NCBI RefSeq assembly: GCF_016921195.1
Contig: NZ_JAFGYF010000005.1
Coordinates: 186,001 to 250,000, forward strand
DNA length: 64,000 nt
Direction of reading: 5' to 3'
Source: Cellulosimicrobium cellulans
Lineage (GTDB): Bacteria; Actinomycetota; Actinomycetes; Actinomycetales; Cellulomonadaceae
In this document: positions 32,259 through 43,167 of the stretch, one piece after another
Layout: every line of letters begins with the position of its first letter
How positions within the stretch are numbered: position 1 is the first letter of the stretch
Notes under the pieces: generated by a model
What the model was told of the DNA's origin: nothing
Database searches by the model: none
What the model saw: only the letters and a program-made list of their open reading frames with translations
Made by a program: the position numbers and the translations under genes

Positions 32259-33890
32259 ATGGCTGAGCTGACGATCCGGCCGGAGGAGATCCGGGCCGCT
32301 CTGGACAGCTTCGTGAAGTCCTACGAGCCCGAGGGCGCCGTGTCCGAGGAGGTGGGCCGGGTCACCCTGGCCGCCGACGGCATCGCCCAGGTCGAGGGTC
32401 TCCCGGGCGCGATGGCCAACGAGCTGCTGCGCTTCGAGGACGGGACCCTGGGTCTCGCCCTCAACCTCGACGTCCGCGAGATCGGTGTCGTCGTGCTCGG
32501 CGAGTTCACCGGCATCGAGGAGGGGCAGGAGGTCCGCCGCACGGGCGAGGTCCTCTCGGTCCCCGTCGGCGACGGCTACCTCGGCCGCGTCGTCGACCCG
32601 CTGGGCAACCCGATCGACGGTCTCGGCGAGGTCGCGACCGAGGGCCGCCGCGCCCTGGAGCTCCAGGCGCCCGGCGTCATGGCCCGCAAGTCGGTCCACG
32701 AGCCCCTCCAGACCGGCCTCAAGGCGATCGACTCGATGATCCCGATCGGCCGTGGTCAGCGTCAGCTGATCATCGGCGACCGCCAGACCGGCAAGACGGC
32801 GATCGCGATCGACACGATCATCAACCAGAAGGCGAACTGGGAGTCGGGCGACCCGACCAAGCAGGTCCGCTGCATCTACGTCGCGGTGGGCCAGAAGGGC
32901 TCGACCATCGCGTCGGTCCGCGGCGCGCTCGAGGACGCCGGCGCGCTCGAGTACACGACGATCGTCGCGGCTCCTGCCTCCGACCCCGCGGGCTTCAAGT
33001 ACCTCGCCCCCTACACCGGCTCGGCCATCGGCCAGCACTGGATGTACGGCGGCAAGCACGTCCTCATCGTGTTCGACGACCTGTCGAAGCAGGCCGAGGC
33101 CTACCGTGCCGTGTCGCTCCTGCTGCGCCGCCCGCCGGGCCGTGAGGCGTACCCCGGTGACGTCTTCTACCTGCACTCCCGCCTCCTCGAGCGTTGCGCG
33201 AAGCTCTCCGACGAGCTCGGCGCCGGCTCGATGACGGGCCTGCCGGTCATCGAGACCAAGGCGAACGACGTCTCGGCCTACATCCCGACGAACGTCATCT
33301 CCATCACGGACGGGCAGATCTTCCTCCAGTCCGACCTCTTCAACGCCGACCAGCGTCCGGCCGTCGACGTCGGCATCTCGGTGTCGCGCGTCGGTGGTGA
33401 CGCACAGGTCAAGGCGATGAAGAAGGTCTCGGGCACGCTGAAGCTCGAGCTCGCCCAGTACCGCGCCCTCGAGGCGTTCGCGATGTTCGCGTCCGACCTC
33501 GACGCGGCCTCGCGCGGCCAGCTCCAGCGCGGCGCGGTCCTCATGGAGCTGCTCAAGCAGGGGCAGTACTCGCCGTTCCCGGTCGAGGAGCAGGTCGCGT
33601 CCATCTGGGCCGGCACCAAGGGCAAGATCGACGACGTCCCGGTCGAGGACGTGCGTCGCTTCGAGTCGGAGCTGCTCGACCACCTGCGCCGCAACACGGA
33701 CGTCCTCTCCACGATCGCCGAGTCCGGCAAGCTCGAGGAGGAGACCGAGTCGCAGCTCGCCGCGGCGGTCGACGCGTTCCGCTCCGGCTTCCTCAAGGGT
33801 GACGGCTCGCCGCTCGTCGGCGGCGACACCGAGGACGAGGCCGAGACGGAGATCGAGCAGGAGCAGATCGTCCGGCAGAAGAGGGCCTGA
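32259..33890 (+). CDS. atpA: ATP synthase F1 subunit alpha
   Basis: 543 residues. Nucleotide-binding regulatory subunit; Walker A GDRQTGKT and the alpha signature [13 protein letters not shown] are present. ATG 32259 follows AGGAGAAG. The C terminus has an acidic tail ([14 protein letters not shown]) longer than in E. coli, as in other actinobacteria. Confidence 0.97.
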   Translation: MAELTIRPEEIRAALDSFVKSYEPEGAVSEEVGRVTLAADGIAQVEGLPGAMANELLRFEDGTLGLALNLDVREIGVVVLGEFTGIEEGQEVRRTGEVLSVPVGDGYLGRVVDPLGNPIDGLGEVATEGRRALELQAPGVMARKSVHEPLQTGLKAIDSMIPIGRGQRQLIIGDRQTGKTAIAIDTIINQKANWESGDPTKQVRCIYVAVGQKGSTIASVRGALEDAGALEYTTIVAAPASDPAGFKYLAPYTGSAIGQHWMYGGKHVLIVFDDLSKQAEAYRAVSLLLRRPPGREAYPGDVFYLHSRLLERCAKLSDELGAGSMTGLPVIETKANDVSAYIPTNVISITDGQIFLQSDLFNADQRPAVDVGISVSRVGGDAQVKAMKKVSGTLKLELAQYRALEAFAMFASDLDAASRGQLQRGAVLMELLKQGQYSPFPVEEQVASIWAGTKGKIDDVPVEDVRRFESELLDHLRRNTDVLSTIAESGKLEEETESQLAAAVDAFRSGFLKGDGSPLVGGDTEDEAETEIEQEQIVRQKRA

Positions 33891-33892
33891 GC

Positions 33893-36362
<2,470 letters not shown>

Positions 36363-36373
36363 TCCGACGCACG

Positions 36374-36405
36374 CGCGGGGCCGGGCCGGTCGGTCCGGCC
36401 CCGCG
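36374..36405 (+). other. Intercistronic hairpin between atpD and atpC
   Basis: Perfect 11-bp stem (36374-36384 with 36395-36405) a few bases after the atpD stop. It could stop part of the transcripts or protect the atpD 3' end, setting a lower dose of subunit epsilon. Confidence 0.5.
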
Positions 36406-36495
36406 GGCGTCGCTCCCGGACCCGGTCCGCTGCACGCGGGCCGGGCGTCGTCCCGGACACCACACCGGGCATGAACCGCCCATGAAGGAGTTCCA

Positions 36496-36762
36496 GTGGC
36501 ACAGCTGAACGTCGACCTCGTGGCGGCGGACCGCAAGATCTGGTCGGGCCGCGCGCAGCGGGTCACGGCCCCCGCGGCGGACGGCGAGATCGGCATCCTC
36601 GCGGACCACTCGCCGCTGCTCTCCGTGCTGCGCGAGGGCTCGGTGCGCATCGTGGCCGAGGGCGAGATCCTCGACGTGCGCGTCTCCGGCGGGTTCCTCT
36701 CCGTCGACTCGAACCAGGTCACGATCGTCGCGGACTCGGTCGAGTCCGTACCGGCTCGCTGA
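36496..36762 (+). CDS. atpC: ATP synthase F1 subunit epsilon
   Basis: 88 residues. Only the N-terminal beta-sandwich is present (LNVDLVAADRKIWSGRAQRV... SGGFLSVDSNQVTIVADS); the C-terminal helical hairpin that inhibits ATPase in E. coli is essentially missing. GTG 36496 lies after GAAGGAG. Confidence 0.94.
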   Translation: MAQLNVDLVAADRKIWSGRAQRVTAPAADGEIGILADHSPLLSVLREGSVRIVAEGEILDVRVSGGFLSVDSNQVTIVADSVESVPAR

Positions 36763-36775
36763 CCTTCGCACGACC

Positions 36776-37192
36776 ATGACGCCCCTGGCCTGGCTCGCGA
36801 TCGGACTGTTCGTCCTCGTCCTTCTCGCGATCGGGCTGGGGGCGTGGCGTCTGCGTGCGCTGTCCCACCGCGTCGGCTCGTTCGAGTGCGGCGCACGGCG
36901 TGCGGGCGCGCCGGGCGCCCCCTGGGTCGCGGGCATCGCGCACTACGGCGTCGGCCGCATCGACTGGTGGCGGCTGTGGTCGGTGTCGATCCGCCCCGCC
37001 CGGACGTGGTCGCGCTACGACCTCGTCATCGCCGGCCGCGAGCCGTTCGCCGGTGACGGCCCCGACACCTACCTCGTCCGCTGCCGCTACCAGGGCCAGG
37101 AGTTCGAGCTCACGATGTCGCGCGCCGCGTACGAGGGGCTCGCGTCCTGGCTGGAGGCCGCCCCGCCCGGACGGCGCGACGTCGTCGTCTGA
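36776..37192 (+). CDS. DUF2550 membrane-anchored protein
   Basis: 138 residues: one N-terminal membrane helix ([21 protein letters not shown]) and a cytosolic domain with SFECGARR and the [17 protein letters not shown] segment typical of DUF2550. In actinobacteria this gene regularly follows atpC. Function unknown. Confidence 0.88.
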   Translation: MTPLAWLAIGLFVLVLLAIGLGAWRLRALSHRVGSFECGARRAGAPGAPWVAGIAHYGVGRIDWWRLWSVSIRPARTWSRYDLVIAGREPFAGDGPDTYLVRCRYQGQEFELTMSRAAYEGLASWLEAAPPGRRDVVV

Positions 37193-37257
37193 GGCGTCGC
37201 CCGTGGGCCGACGCGGCAACCGGACCGCCCCATCCCGACCCCGGAGGACCTGCCCTC

Positions 37258-37953
37258 ATGCGTCTCGTCGTCGCCCGCTGCTCCGCCCGTTACACCGGCC
37301 GTCTCTCGGCCCACCTGCCGCTCGCGACGCGCGTGCTCATCGTGAAGGCCGACGGGAGCGTGCTGCTGCACTCCGACGGCGGCTCGTACAAGCCCCTCAA
37401 CTGGATGAGCCCTCCGTGCTCGCTCGCGGTCCGCGAGCCGTCGGAGGAGGCGCGCGAGCGCGGCGTGACCGAGGTCTGGGCCGTGCAGCACGCCAAGAGC
37501 GACGATCGCCTCGAGATCGAGCTCCACGAGGTCCAGCACGACAGCTCGCACGAGCTGGGCGTCGACCCGGGCCTCGTCAAGGACGGCGTCGAGGCGCACC
37601 TCCAGGAGATGCTCGCCGCGCAGATCGAGCTCCTCGGCTCGGGGCACACGCTCGTGCGCCGCGAGTACCCGACCGCGATCGGCCCCGTGGACATCCTCGC
37701 CAAGGACGCGAGCGGCGCGACGGTCGCCGTCGAGATCAAGCGCCGGGGCGACATCGACGGGGTCGAGCAGCTCACGCGCTACCTCGAGCTGCTCAACCGC
37801 GACCCGCTCCTGGCCCCCGTGCGCGGCGTGTTCGCCGCGCAGGAGATCAAGCCGCAGGCGCGCGTGCTCGCGACGGACCGGGGCATCGGCTGCCTCGTGC
37901 TCGACTACGACGCGATGCGCGGCGTCGACGACGTGGACTCCCGCCTCTTCTGA
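37258..37953 (+). CDS. nucS: Mismatch-specific endonuclease NucS/EndoMS
   Basis: 231 residues. Cleaves mismatched DNA in the non-MutSL mismatch repair of actinobacteria and some archaea. N-terminal DNA-binding domain ([20 protein letters not shown]), C-terminal RecB-like nuclease with GPVDILAKD and [20 protein letters not shown]. The C-terminal end (VDSRLF) is consistent with sliding-clamp interaction known for the family. ATG 37258 follows GGAGGA. A very long hairpin follows. Confidence 0.94.
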   Translation: MRLVVARCSARYTGRLSAHLPLATRVLIVKADGSVLLHSDGGSYKPLNWMSPPCSLAVREPSEEARERGVTEVWAVQHAKSDDRLEIELHEVQHDSSHELGVDPGLVKDGVEAHLQEMLAAQIELLGSGHTLVRREYPTAIGPVDILAKDASGATVAVEIKRRGDIDGVEQLTRYLELLNRDPLLAPVRGVFAAQEIKPQARVLATDRGIGCLVLDYDAMRGVDDVDSRLF

Positions 37954-37979
37954 CGCCGGCCCTCCCACCTGCGGCCGAA

Positions 37980-38027
37980 CATGCGGTTGTGGCCCGTCCC
38001 GACGCCGGGACGGGCCACAACCGCATG
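37980..38027 (+). terminator. Perfect 22-bp stem-loop after nucS
   Basis: Arms 37980-38001 and 38006-38027 are exactly complementary over 22 bp with a 4-base loop, 27 bp after the nucS stop. The simplest role is termination before the tetR unit. Confidence 0.75.
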
Positions 38028-38113
38028 CTCGCCGGGTCAGGACCGCAGGCTCGGCAGGTGAGCGGCACGTCCACGCCGCCTGGCTGGCGGCGACAGGATC
38101 GGCACGTGCTATT

Positions 38114-38131
38114 TTTTGAACATGTTCAAAA
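38114..38131. promoter_or_regulatory. Probable TetR-family operator
   Basis: TTTTGAACATGTTCAAAA is a perfect 18-bp palindrome in an AT-rich island (38110-38132), 14 bp before the tetR ATG. Its size and place fit an autoregulated TetR operator; the TTGAAC half may also serve as a -35. Confidence 0.65.
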
Positions 38132-38144
38132 TCTGGTGGGGTGC

Positions 38145-38867
38145 ATGAGCGCGACGCCGAAGTCCGAGCGCACCCGCGCGCACCTGCGCGACATCGCGGT
38201 CCGGATGCTGCGCGACGTCGGGTACGAGCGCACGACCATGCGCGCCGTCGCCGCCGAGGCCGGCGTGAGCACGGGGAACGCGTACTACCACTTCCCGTCC
38301 AAGGACGCGCTCGTCCAGGAGCTCTACCTCGAGGTGCAGCGCGAGCACGCCGAACGCGCCGCGCCCGTCCTCGCCGCGGGCGGCTCGCTCACCGACCGGC
38401 TGCGCGGCGTCTGGGGGGCGTCGGTCGACGCGTTCGCGCCCTTCCACGCGTTCGGCGGCGAGTTCGTCTCCGTCGCGATCCGGCCCGGCTCGGACGCGAG
38501 CCCCTTCTCCGCGGCCTCTGCCGGGTCGCGCGACCTCTCCCGCGCCCTCTTCGACGACGTCGTCGCCGGGGCGTCGACCCGGGTCCCTGCGCGCCTGCGC
38601 GCCCAGCTGCCCGAACTGCTGTGGCTCGCCCAGCTCGGCATCACGCTCTACTGGGTCCACGACACCTCGCCCGGGTTCGCGCGCACCCGCCGGCTCGTCG
38701 ACGGCGGGGCGGCCCTCGTCGGCAGCCTCGTCCGGCTCGCGCGGCTGCCGGTCGCGCGCGGCGTGGTCGACGACGTCCTGCGGCTCGTGCGCTCGGTCCA
38801 CCCCGCCACGGCGGCCTCGGACGAGGGCCCTCGCGAGCGCGAGACGGCAGCACAGGGGGACGCGTGA
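38145..38867 (+). CDS. TetR-family transcriptional regulator
   Basis: 240 residues. N-terminal helix-turn-helix: RDIAVRMLRDVGYERTTMRAVAAEAGVSTGNAYYHFPSKDALV. The ligand-binding part is variable (LLWLAQLGITLYWVHDTSPG). ATG 38145 directly follows the operator region. Its stop overlaps the next start (GTGA), so it is in one operon with the YndJ-like and DUF1990 genes and likely represses all three (inference). Ligand unknown. Confidence 0.9.
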   Translation: MSATPKSERTRAHLRDIAVRMLRDVGYERTTMRAVAAEAGVSTGNAYYHFPSKDALVQELYLEVQREHAERAAPVLAAGGSLTDRLRGVWGASVDAFAPFHAFGGEFVSVAIRPGSDASPFSAASAGSRDLSRALFDDVVAGASTRVPARLRAQLPELLWLAQLGITLYWVHDTSPGFARTRRLVDGGAALVGSLVRLARLPVARGVVDDVLRLVRSVHPATAASDEGPRERETAAQGDA

Positions 38868-39883
38868 GCCCCGCGGGTGCGGTCCTCGTCTCGGCGCTCG
38901 TGGTCCTCGGCATGGTCGTGGTCCTGCCGCTCGGCCTCCGCCTCCTCGGGCCCGACGTCGTCCCCGCGCCGCGCCGTGCCGCGTGGCCCCTCGCCGGGCT
39001 CGCCGGGGCGGCGAGCCTCGTCGTCCCGCGCGGTACGGCGTCCGCCCTCCTCGCGCTCGTCTTCGCCGTGGCGACGGCGGTGCTCGCCCTCGCCGGCGCG
39101 CGTCTGACGGTGCGCACGGTGCGCGACGTGCGCGCCGGACGGTCCGCCCCGGCGGCCCTGGCCTCGCGCGCGGCGAGCGTGACCGCGCTGGTCATGCCGG
39201 TGGTCGGGGCGAGCGCGCTGGTCGCCGAGCGCGCCGGGTGGGGGCTTCTCGGGTTTTCCGGGACGTACCTCGCGCTCACGGTCCCGCACATGCTCTACGC
39301 CGGGTTCGGCGCCGCGCTGATCGCCGGCACGGTCGCGCGCCTCGCCGGCGCCGACCGGCTCGCGGTCGCTGGCGCGTGGGGCGTGCCGGTCGGGACCGTG
39401 CTCGTGCTCGCCGGCTACTTCGTCGGCGACGTGGCCGAGCTCGTCGGCGCGGGAGTGCTCACGCTCGCCCTGTGGGCGACCGCGGTCGCGGCGGTCCGCT
39501 CGCTCGCGCGACCCGTCGGCCCGGCGCACCTGGCAGACGACGGGCGCCCGGCTGCTCCTGAGAGCAGCCCGGCGAGCACGGCGGGCGCCCGCGCGCTGCT
39601 CGGCACGGGTGCGGTCGTCGTCGGGCTGTCGATGCTGCTCGCGCTCTGGTGGGCCGCGGGCGAGGCGCTCGGGTTCGCGCACCCGGGCCTTGACGCCATG
39701 GCGGCGACGCACGGCGTCACGAACGCGCTCGGATTCGTGCTCTGCGCGCTCCTCGGGCTGCGGGTCCTCGCAGCCCCGCCGGCGTTCCCGCACGAGGCGG
39801 CGGGCGCGGACGCGGCGCACCGCGACGCAGGACAGGACACGACACGCGGGCCCGGGCGGGCCCCGGAGGGGAGTGCGGCATGA
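38864..39883 (+). CDS. YndJ-like polytopic membrane protein
   Basis: 339 residues, about ten membrane segments. LTVPHMLYAGFGAALIAG and MAATHGVTNALGFVLCALLG match the conserved His-containing segments of YndJ-type proteins (Pfam YndJ, by memory). Conserved histidines inside membrane helices suggest a redox, metal or lipid role, but none is proven. Overlaps tetR (GTGA) and the next gene (ATGA). Confidence 0.7.
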   Translation: MSPAGAVLVSALVVLGMVVVLPLGLRLLGPDVVPAPRRAAWPLAGLAGAASLVVPRGTASALLALVFAVATAVLALAGARLTVRTVRDVRAGRSAPAALASRAASVTALVMPVVGASALVAERAGWGLLGFSGTYLALTVPHMLYAGFGAALIAGTVARLAGADRLAVAGAWGVPVGTVLVLAGYFVGDVAELVGAGVLTLALWATAVAAVRSLARPVGPAHLADDGRPAAPESSPASTAGARALLGTGAVVVGLSMLLALWWAAGEALGFAHPGLDAMAATHGVTNALGFVLCALLGLRVLAAPPAFPHEAAGADAAHRDAGQDTTRGPGRAPEGSAA

Positions 39884-40401
39884 CGTTCACCTACCCGGAG
39901 GTCGGTGCGACCCGGAGCGACGACCGGCCCGCGGGGTACCGGTACCTGCACGTGCGCCGGCGGCTCACCGACCGGCCCCGGACGCCCGACGACCTCGCGT
40001 GGCTCGGCGAGCAGCTCCTCACGTGGCGCGTGCACGCCGCGGCGCGCGTGCGGCTCGAGACCGACGCCCCGGTCGCGGAGGCGGGCGCGCGCGTCACGAC
40101 CCTCCTCGGAGTGGGGCGCCTGCGGCTCCACGAGCCGTGCGAGGTCGTGTGGGTCGAGCGGTCCTCGCGCCGGGTCGCGTTCGCGTACGGGACCCTGCCC
40201 GGGCACGCGTTCGTGGGGGAGGAGCGCTTCGCCGTCGAGCGCGACGACGCGGGCGACCTGTGGTGGAGCATCGACGTGTTCAGCCGCCCGGTGCTGTGGT
40301 GGGTGCGCCCGCTCGCGTTCGCCGTGCCGGCGTTCCAGCGGCTCTTCGCCCTGCACCTGGGCCGGGGCGCGAAGCGGCTGCTCGCGTCGCGCGACCGCTG
40401 A
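39880..40401 (+). CDS. DUF1990 family protein
   Basis: 173 residues, soluble. RPAGYRYLHVRRRL, the GVGRLRLHEPCEVVWVE segment and AYGTLPGHAFVGEERFAVE are typical of DUF1990 (UPF0548), a predicted beta-barrel lipocalin/START-like fold. Translationally coupled to the YndJ-like gene, which suggests joint action on a lipid-like or hydrophobic compound (inference). Confidence 0.8.
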   Translation: MTFTYPEVGATRSDDRPAGYRYLHVRRRLTDRPRTPDDLAWLGEQLLTWRVHAAARVRLETDAPVAEAGARVTTLLGVGRLRLHEPCEVVWVERSSRRVAFAYGTLPGHAFVGEERFAVERDDAGDLWWSIDVFSRPVLWWVRPLAFAVPAFQRLFALHLGRGAKRLLASRDR

Positions 40402-40481
40402 CGTCTCGCCTCCCGACCCCCGCGCGTCCAGCGTGGGACGAGTTTGCACGTCAGGTGTACGAAGTGCGCCAGAATGGGCGC

Positions 40482-41759
40482 ATGACCGACGCCCGCAGCT
40501 CTCGTCCCGCCCAGCAGCCCGGTACCGCACGAGTCCTCGTGGGCCGCGTCGTCACCCCCACGGGAGTGCTCGACGACGGCGTCGTGGCCGTGCGGGACGG
40601 GCTCGTCGCGTGGGTGGGCGCCCGGGCGGACGCCGCGGCGGCGGGGTACACCGACGTGCCCGCCGGCGACGGGGCGACCGTCCTCCCCGGCCTCGTCGAC
40701 GTGCACGACCACGGCGGCGGCGGCGCGAGCTTCCCGGACGCGACGAGCCTCGACGAGGCGCGCGTCGCCGCGCGCGAGCACCTGCGCCACGGCACGACCA
40801 GCCTCGTCGCCTCGCTCGTCACCGCGCCGCGCGACGTCCTGCTCGAGCGCACCGCGAACCTCGCGGACCTCGCCGACGCGGGGGAGATCGTCGGCATCCA
40901 CCTCGAGGGCCCGTTCCTCTCCGAGGTCCGGTGCGGCGCGCAGAACCCGCACGACATGCTCGAGGGCGACCCCGGGCTCGTCCGCGCGATCGCGACCGCG
41001 GCGCGCGGGTACCTGAGGACCATGACGGTCGCACCCGAGGTGCCGGGCGTCGTCGGCGCCGGGGGAGTGATCGAGACGCTCGTCGAGGTCGGGGCGATCC
41101 CGTCGATCGGGCACACCGACGCGAGCACCGAGCAGACCGAGGCGGCGATCGCTGCGGGCGTCGCGGCGCTCGCGGCCGCGGGGCGCCCCGAGGCGCGGCT
41201 GACCGCGACCCATCTGTTCAACGGCATGCGCCCGCTGCACCACCGCGAGCCCGGCCCCATCGCCGCGTGCCTTGCGGCGGCCGCGCGCGGCGAGCTCGTC
41301 GTCGAGCTCGTGGCCGACGGCACGCACCTCGCGCACGGCACGATCCGCAGCGTCGTCGAGCTCGTCGGGTCGCACGTCGGGGCCGACGGCGTGGTCGCCG
41401 GGCCGGACGCCGTCGCGCTCGTCACCGACGCGATGGCCGCGGCGGGCATGGCCGACGGCGCGTACGAGCTCGGGCCGATGCGCGTCACCGTCGCGCACGG
41501 CGTCGCACGGCTCACCGAGGGCGGCGCCATCGCGGGGGGCACGTACCACCTGATCGACGTCGTGCGTGAGACGGTCGAGGCCGGCGTGCCGCTCGTCGAC
41601 GCGGTCCGCGCGGCCTCCTGGACCCCGGCGGGCATCCTCGGCCTGGACGACCGCGGGGGCCTCGTCGCTGGCCGCCGCGCCGACGTCGTCGTCACGGACG
41701 CCGATCTGCGCGTGCGCGAGGTCGTGCGCGAGGGCGAACGGGTCGACCTCACGGCCTGA
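40482..41759 (+). CDS. nagA: N-acetylglucosamine-6-phosphate deacetylase
   Basis: 425 residues, amidohydrolase removing acetate from GlcNAc-6-P in amino-sugar catabolism and wall recycling. Metal and catalytic residues: HDHGGGGASF, IHLEGPF (Glu), IGHTDAS (His), THLFNGM (His), LVTDAMAAAG (Asp). CAGAAT at 40470-40475 lies six bases before the ATG with no ribosome binding site: a probable leaderless mRNA. No nagB or PTS genes are nearby. Confidence 0.93.
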   Translation: MTDARSSRPAQQPGTARVLVGRVVTPTGVLDDGVVAVRDGLVAWVGARADAAAAGYTDVPAGDGATVLPGLVDVHDHGGGGASFPDATSLDEARVAAREHLRHGTTSLVASLVTAPRDVLLERTANLADLADAGEIVGIHLEGPFLSEVRCGAQNPHDMLEGDPGLVRAIATAARGYLRTMTVAPEVPGVVGAGGVIETLVEVGAIPSIGHTDASTEQTEAAIAAGVAALAAAGRPEARLTATHLFNGMRPLHHREPGPIAACLAAAARGELVVELVADGTHLAHGTIRSVVELVGSHVGADGVVAGPDAVALVTDAMAAAGMADGAYELGPMRVTVAHGVARLTEGGAIAGGTYHLIDVVRETVEAGVPLVDAVRAASWTPAGILGLDDRGGLVAGRRADVVVTDADLRVREVVREGERVDLTA

Positions 41760-41773
41760 CGCGGCACGACCCC

Positions 41774-41857
41774 GCCGCCGAACCCGGGGTTGCGGGCGAT
41801 CCGTCGGCCGAACCCGCCGATATCCCCGGGTTCGGCGGCTCGGCGGCCGACGGATCG
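41774..41857 (+). repeat. Two interleaved perfect inverted repeats (A-B-A'-B')
   Basis: Repeat A (41774-41789) is complementary to A' (41824-41839) over 16 bp. Repeat B (41797-41810) is complementary to B' (41844-41857) over 14 bp. Because B starts inside the A loop and B' lies outside it, the two stems cannot nest: they must be alternative hairpins or a pseudoknot. It lies 15 bp after the nagA stop and may terminate nagA. Confidence 0.75.
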
Positions 41858-41923
41858 GCCGCGACGTCGTCGCAGATCAGGGCGGGTGCCTCCGATCGGA
41901 GAGCGCGGTCTTGCGCCGTGGGC

Positions 41924-41953
41924 TTGACTCTCGCCTTTTGTTCATCCAATACT
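41924..41953 (+). promoter_or_regulatory. Candidate promoter of the LacI-sugar operon
   Basis: TTGACT (41924-41929) and AATACT (41948-41953) with an 18-bp spacer in an AT-richer stretch. The predicted start falls at the first LacI-type operator. Confidence 0.55.
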
Positions 41954-41961
41954 CGTAACAG

Positions 41962-41973
41962 CGAAGCGCTTCG
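41962..41973. promoter_or_regulatory. LacI-type operator 1
   Basis: CGAAGCGCTTCG, a perfect 12-bp palindrome with the central CG typical of LacI-family sites, placed at the predicted transcription start. Confidence 0.7.
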
Positions 41974-41987
41974 ACGATGCGTTTCGA

Positions 41988-41999
41988 CGAAACGCTTCG
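41988..41999. promoter_or_regulatory. LacI-type operator 2
   Basis: CGAAACGCTTCG, one mismatch pair from operator 1 and 26 bp from it centre to centre. It overlaps a second inverted repeat, CGTTTCG-A-CGAAACG (41980-41994). Confidence 0.6.
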
Positions 42000-42039
42000 A
42001 CGGACGAGGCGACGGACCGACCACAGGGGAGTGGTGACG

Positions 42040-43095
42040 ATGGCGACGATGCAGGACGTGGCGCGACGCGCGCAGGTCTCGTTGAGCACGGTCTCCTACG
42101 CCCTGTCCGGGACCCGTCCCGTCTCCGAGGCCACGCGCCGTCGTATCGAGGACGCCATGGCCGAGCTCGGCTACCAGCCGAACGCGATGGCCCGCGGGCT
42201 CGCGTCGCGGCGCAGCCATGTGCTGGCGCTGATCTACCCCGCGATGGAGAAGGGCCTCGGCGGCACGGTCGCCGAGTTCGTCTCGTCCGCCGCGGAGACG
42301 GCGCGCGAGAACGGCTACCACCTCGTGCTGTGGCCCTTCCGCACGACCCAGGCCCCGGAGGTCCGCGACCTCGTGCGGCAGGGGATGGCGGACGGCGTCC
42401 TGCTCATGGAGGTCGCGCTCGACGACGACCGCGTCGACGTGCTCGACGAGGCCGGGGTCCCGTACACGATGATCGGCCGGACGCGCGACGTCTCCGACCG
42501 GCCGTCGGTCGACATCGACTTCGAGCGCACGACGGACGACGCGGTCCAGCACCTCGTGGACCTCGGGCACCGGCACGTCGCCCTCGTGAACCACTCGCAG
42601 GCGACGGCGGACGACGGCTACGCGCCGACGTTCCGCGCCGAGGAGGGCTTCGAGGCGGCCATGCGCCGCCGCGGGCTCGAGCCGATCGCGCTGCGCGTCG
42701 ACGAGTCCCCCCGCGCGGGCCGCGACGCCGTCGCGACGCTGCTCGAGCGGGAGCCGCGCCTGACGGCCTTCGTCACCATGAACGAGATCGCGACGTTCGG
42801 CGTCGTCGCCGAGCTGCAGCAGCGCGGCGTCGCGATCCCCACCGACGTCTCGATCCTGTCGATCGTCACGTCCCCCGGCGTCGGGGAGATGAGCAACCCG
42901 CCGCTGACCACCATGCACGCGCCCGGGGCCGAGCTCGGCCGCCTGGGCGTGCAGAAGCTGCTGTCCCTCGTGGACGGCTCCCGTCCGAGCACGCCGAACG
43001 TGCTCATCCCGTGCGTCCTCGAGCCCGGCAGCAGCGTCGCCCCCGCGGCCGGCCGGGCCCCGGACGACGACGACCGCGAGCCCGCGGCTCGCTGA
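42040..43095 (+). CDS. LacI-family transcriptional regulator
   Basis: 351 residues. Helix-turn-helix and hinge: MQDVARRAQVSLSTVSYALSG... AMARGLASRRS. A periplasmic-binding-like sugar-sensing domain follows (VDIDFERTTDDAVQHLVDLGHRHVALV type). ATG 42040 follows AGGGGAG; GTG codons at 42031 and 42034 are alternatives. It leads the sugar locus and probably binds the two operators upstream and the related palindrome before the GH1 gene. The inducer is inferred to be a xylo-gluco-oligosaccharide or its product. Confidence 0.93.
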   Translation: MATMQDVARRAQVSLSTVSYALSGTRPVSEATRRRIEDAMAELGYQPNAMARGLASRRSHVLALIYPAMEKGLGGTVAEFVSSAAETARENGYHLVLWPFRTTQAPEVRDLVRQGMADGVLLMEVALDDDRVDVLDEAGVPYTMIGRTRDVSDRPSVDIDFERTTDDAVQHLVDLGHRHVALVNHSQATADDGYAPTFRAEEGFEAAMRRRGLEPIALRVDESPRAGRDAVATLLEREPRLTAFVTMNEIATFGVVAELQQRGVAIPTDVSILSIVTSPGVGEMSNPPLTTMHAPGAELGRLGVQKLLSLVDGSRPSTPNVLIPCVLEPGSSVAPAAGRAPDDDDREPAAR

Positions 43096-43104
43096 ACCGA
43101 CCGG

Positions 43105-43121
43105 CCGGGCCCTGGGCCCGG
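43105..43121 (+). other. Short GC-rich hairpin between lacI and the binding-protein gene
   Basis: CCGGGCCC-T-GGGCCCGG, about seven usable pairs. First of a series of hairpins between genes of this operon. Confidence 0.4.
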
Positions 43122-43167
43122 TCAGCCTCCGGCTCCAGCGCCGGAACTCGATGAGGAGGACACGCAC

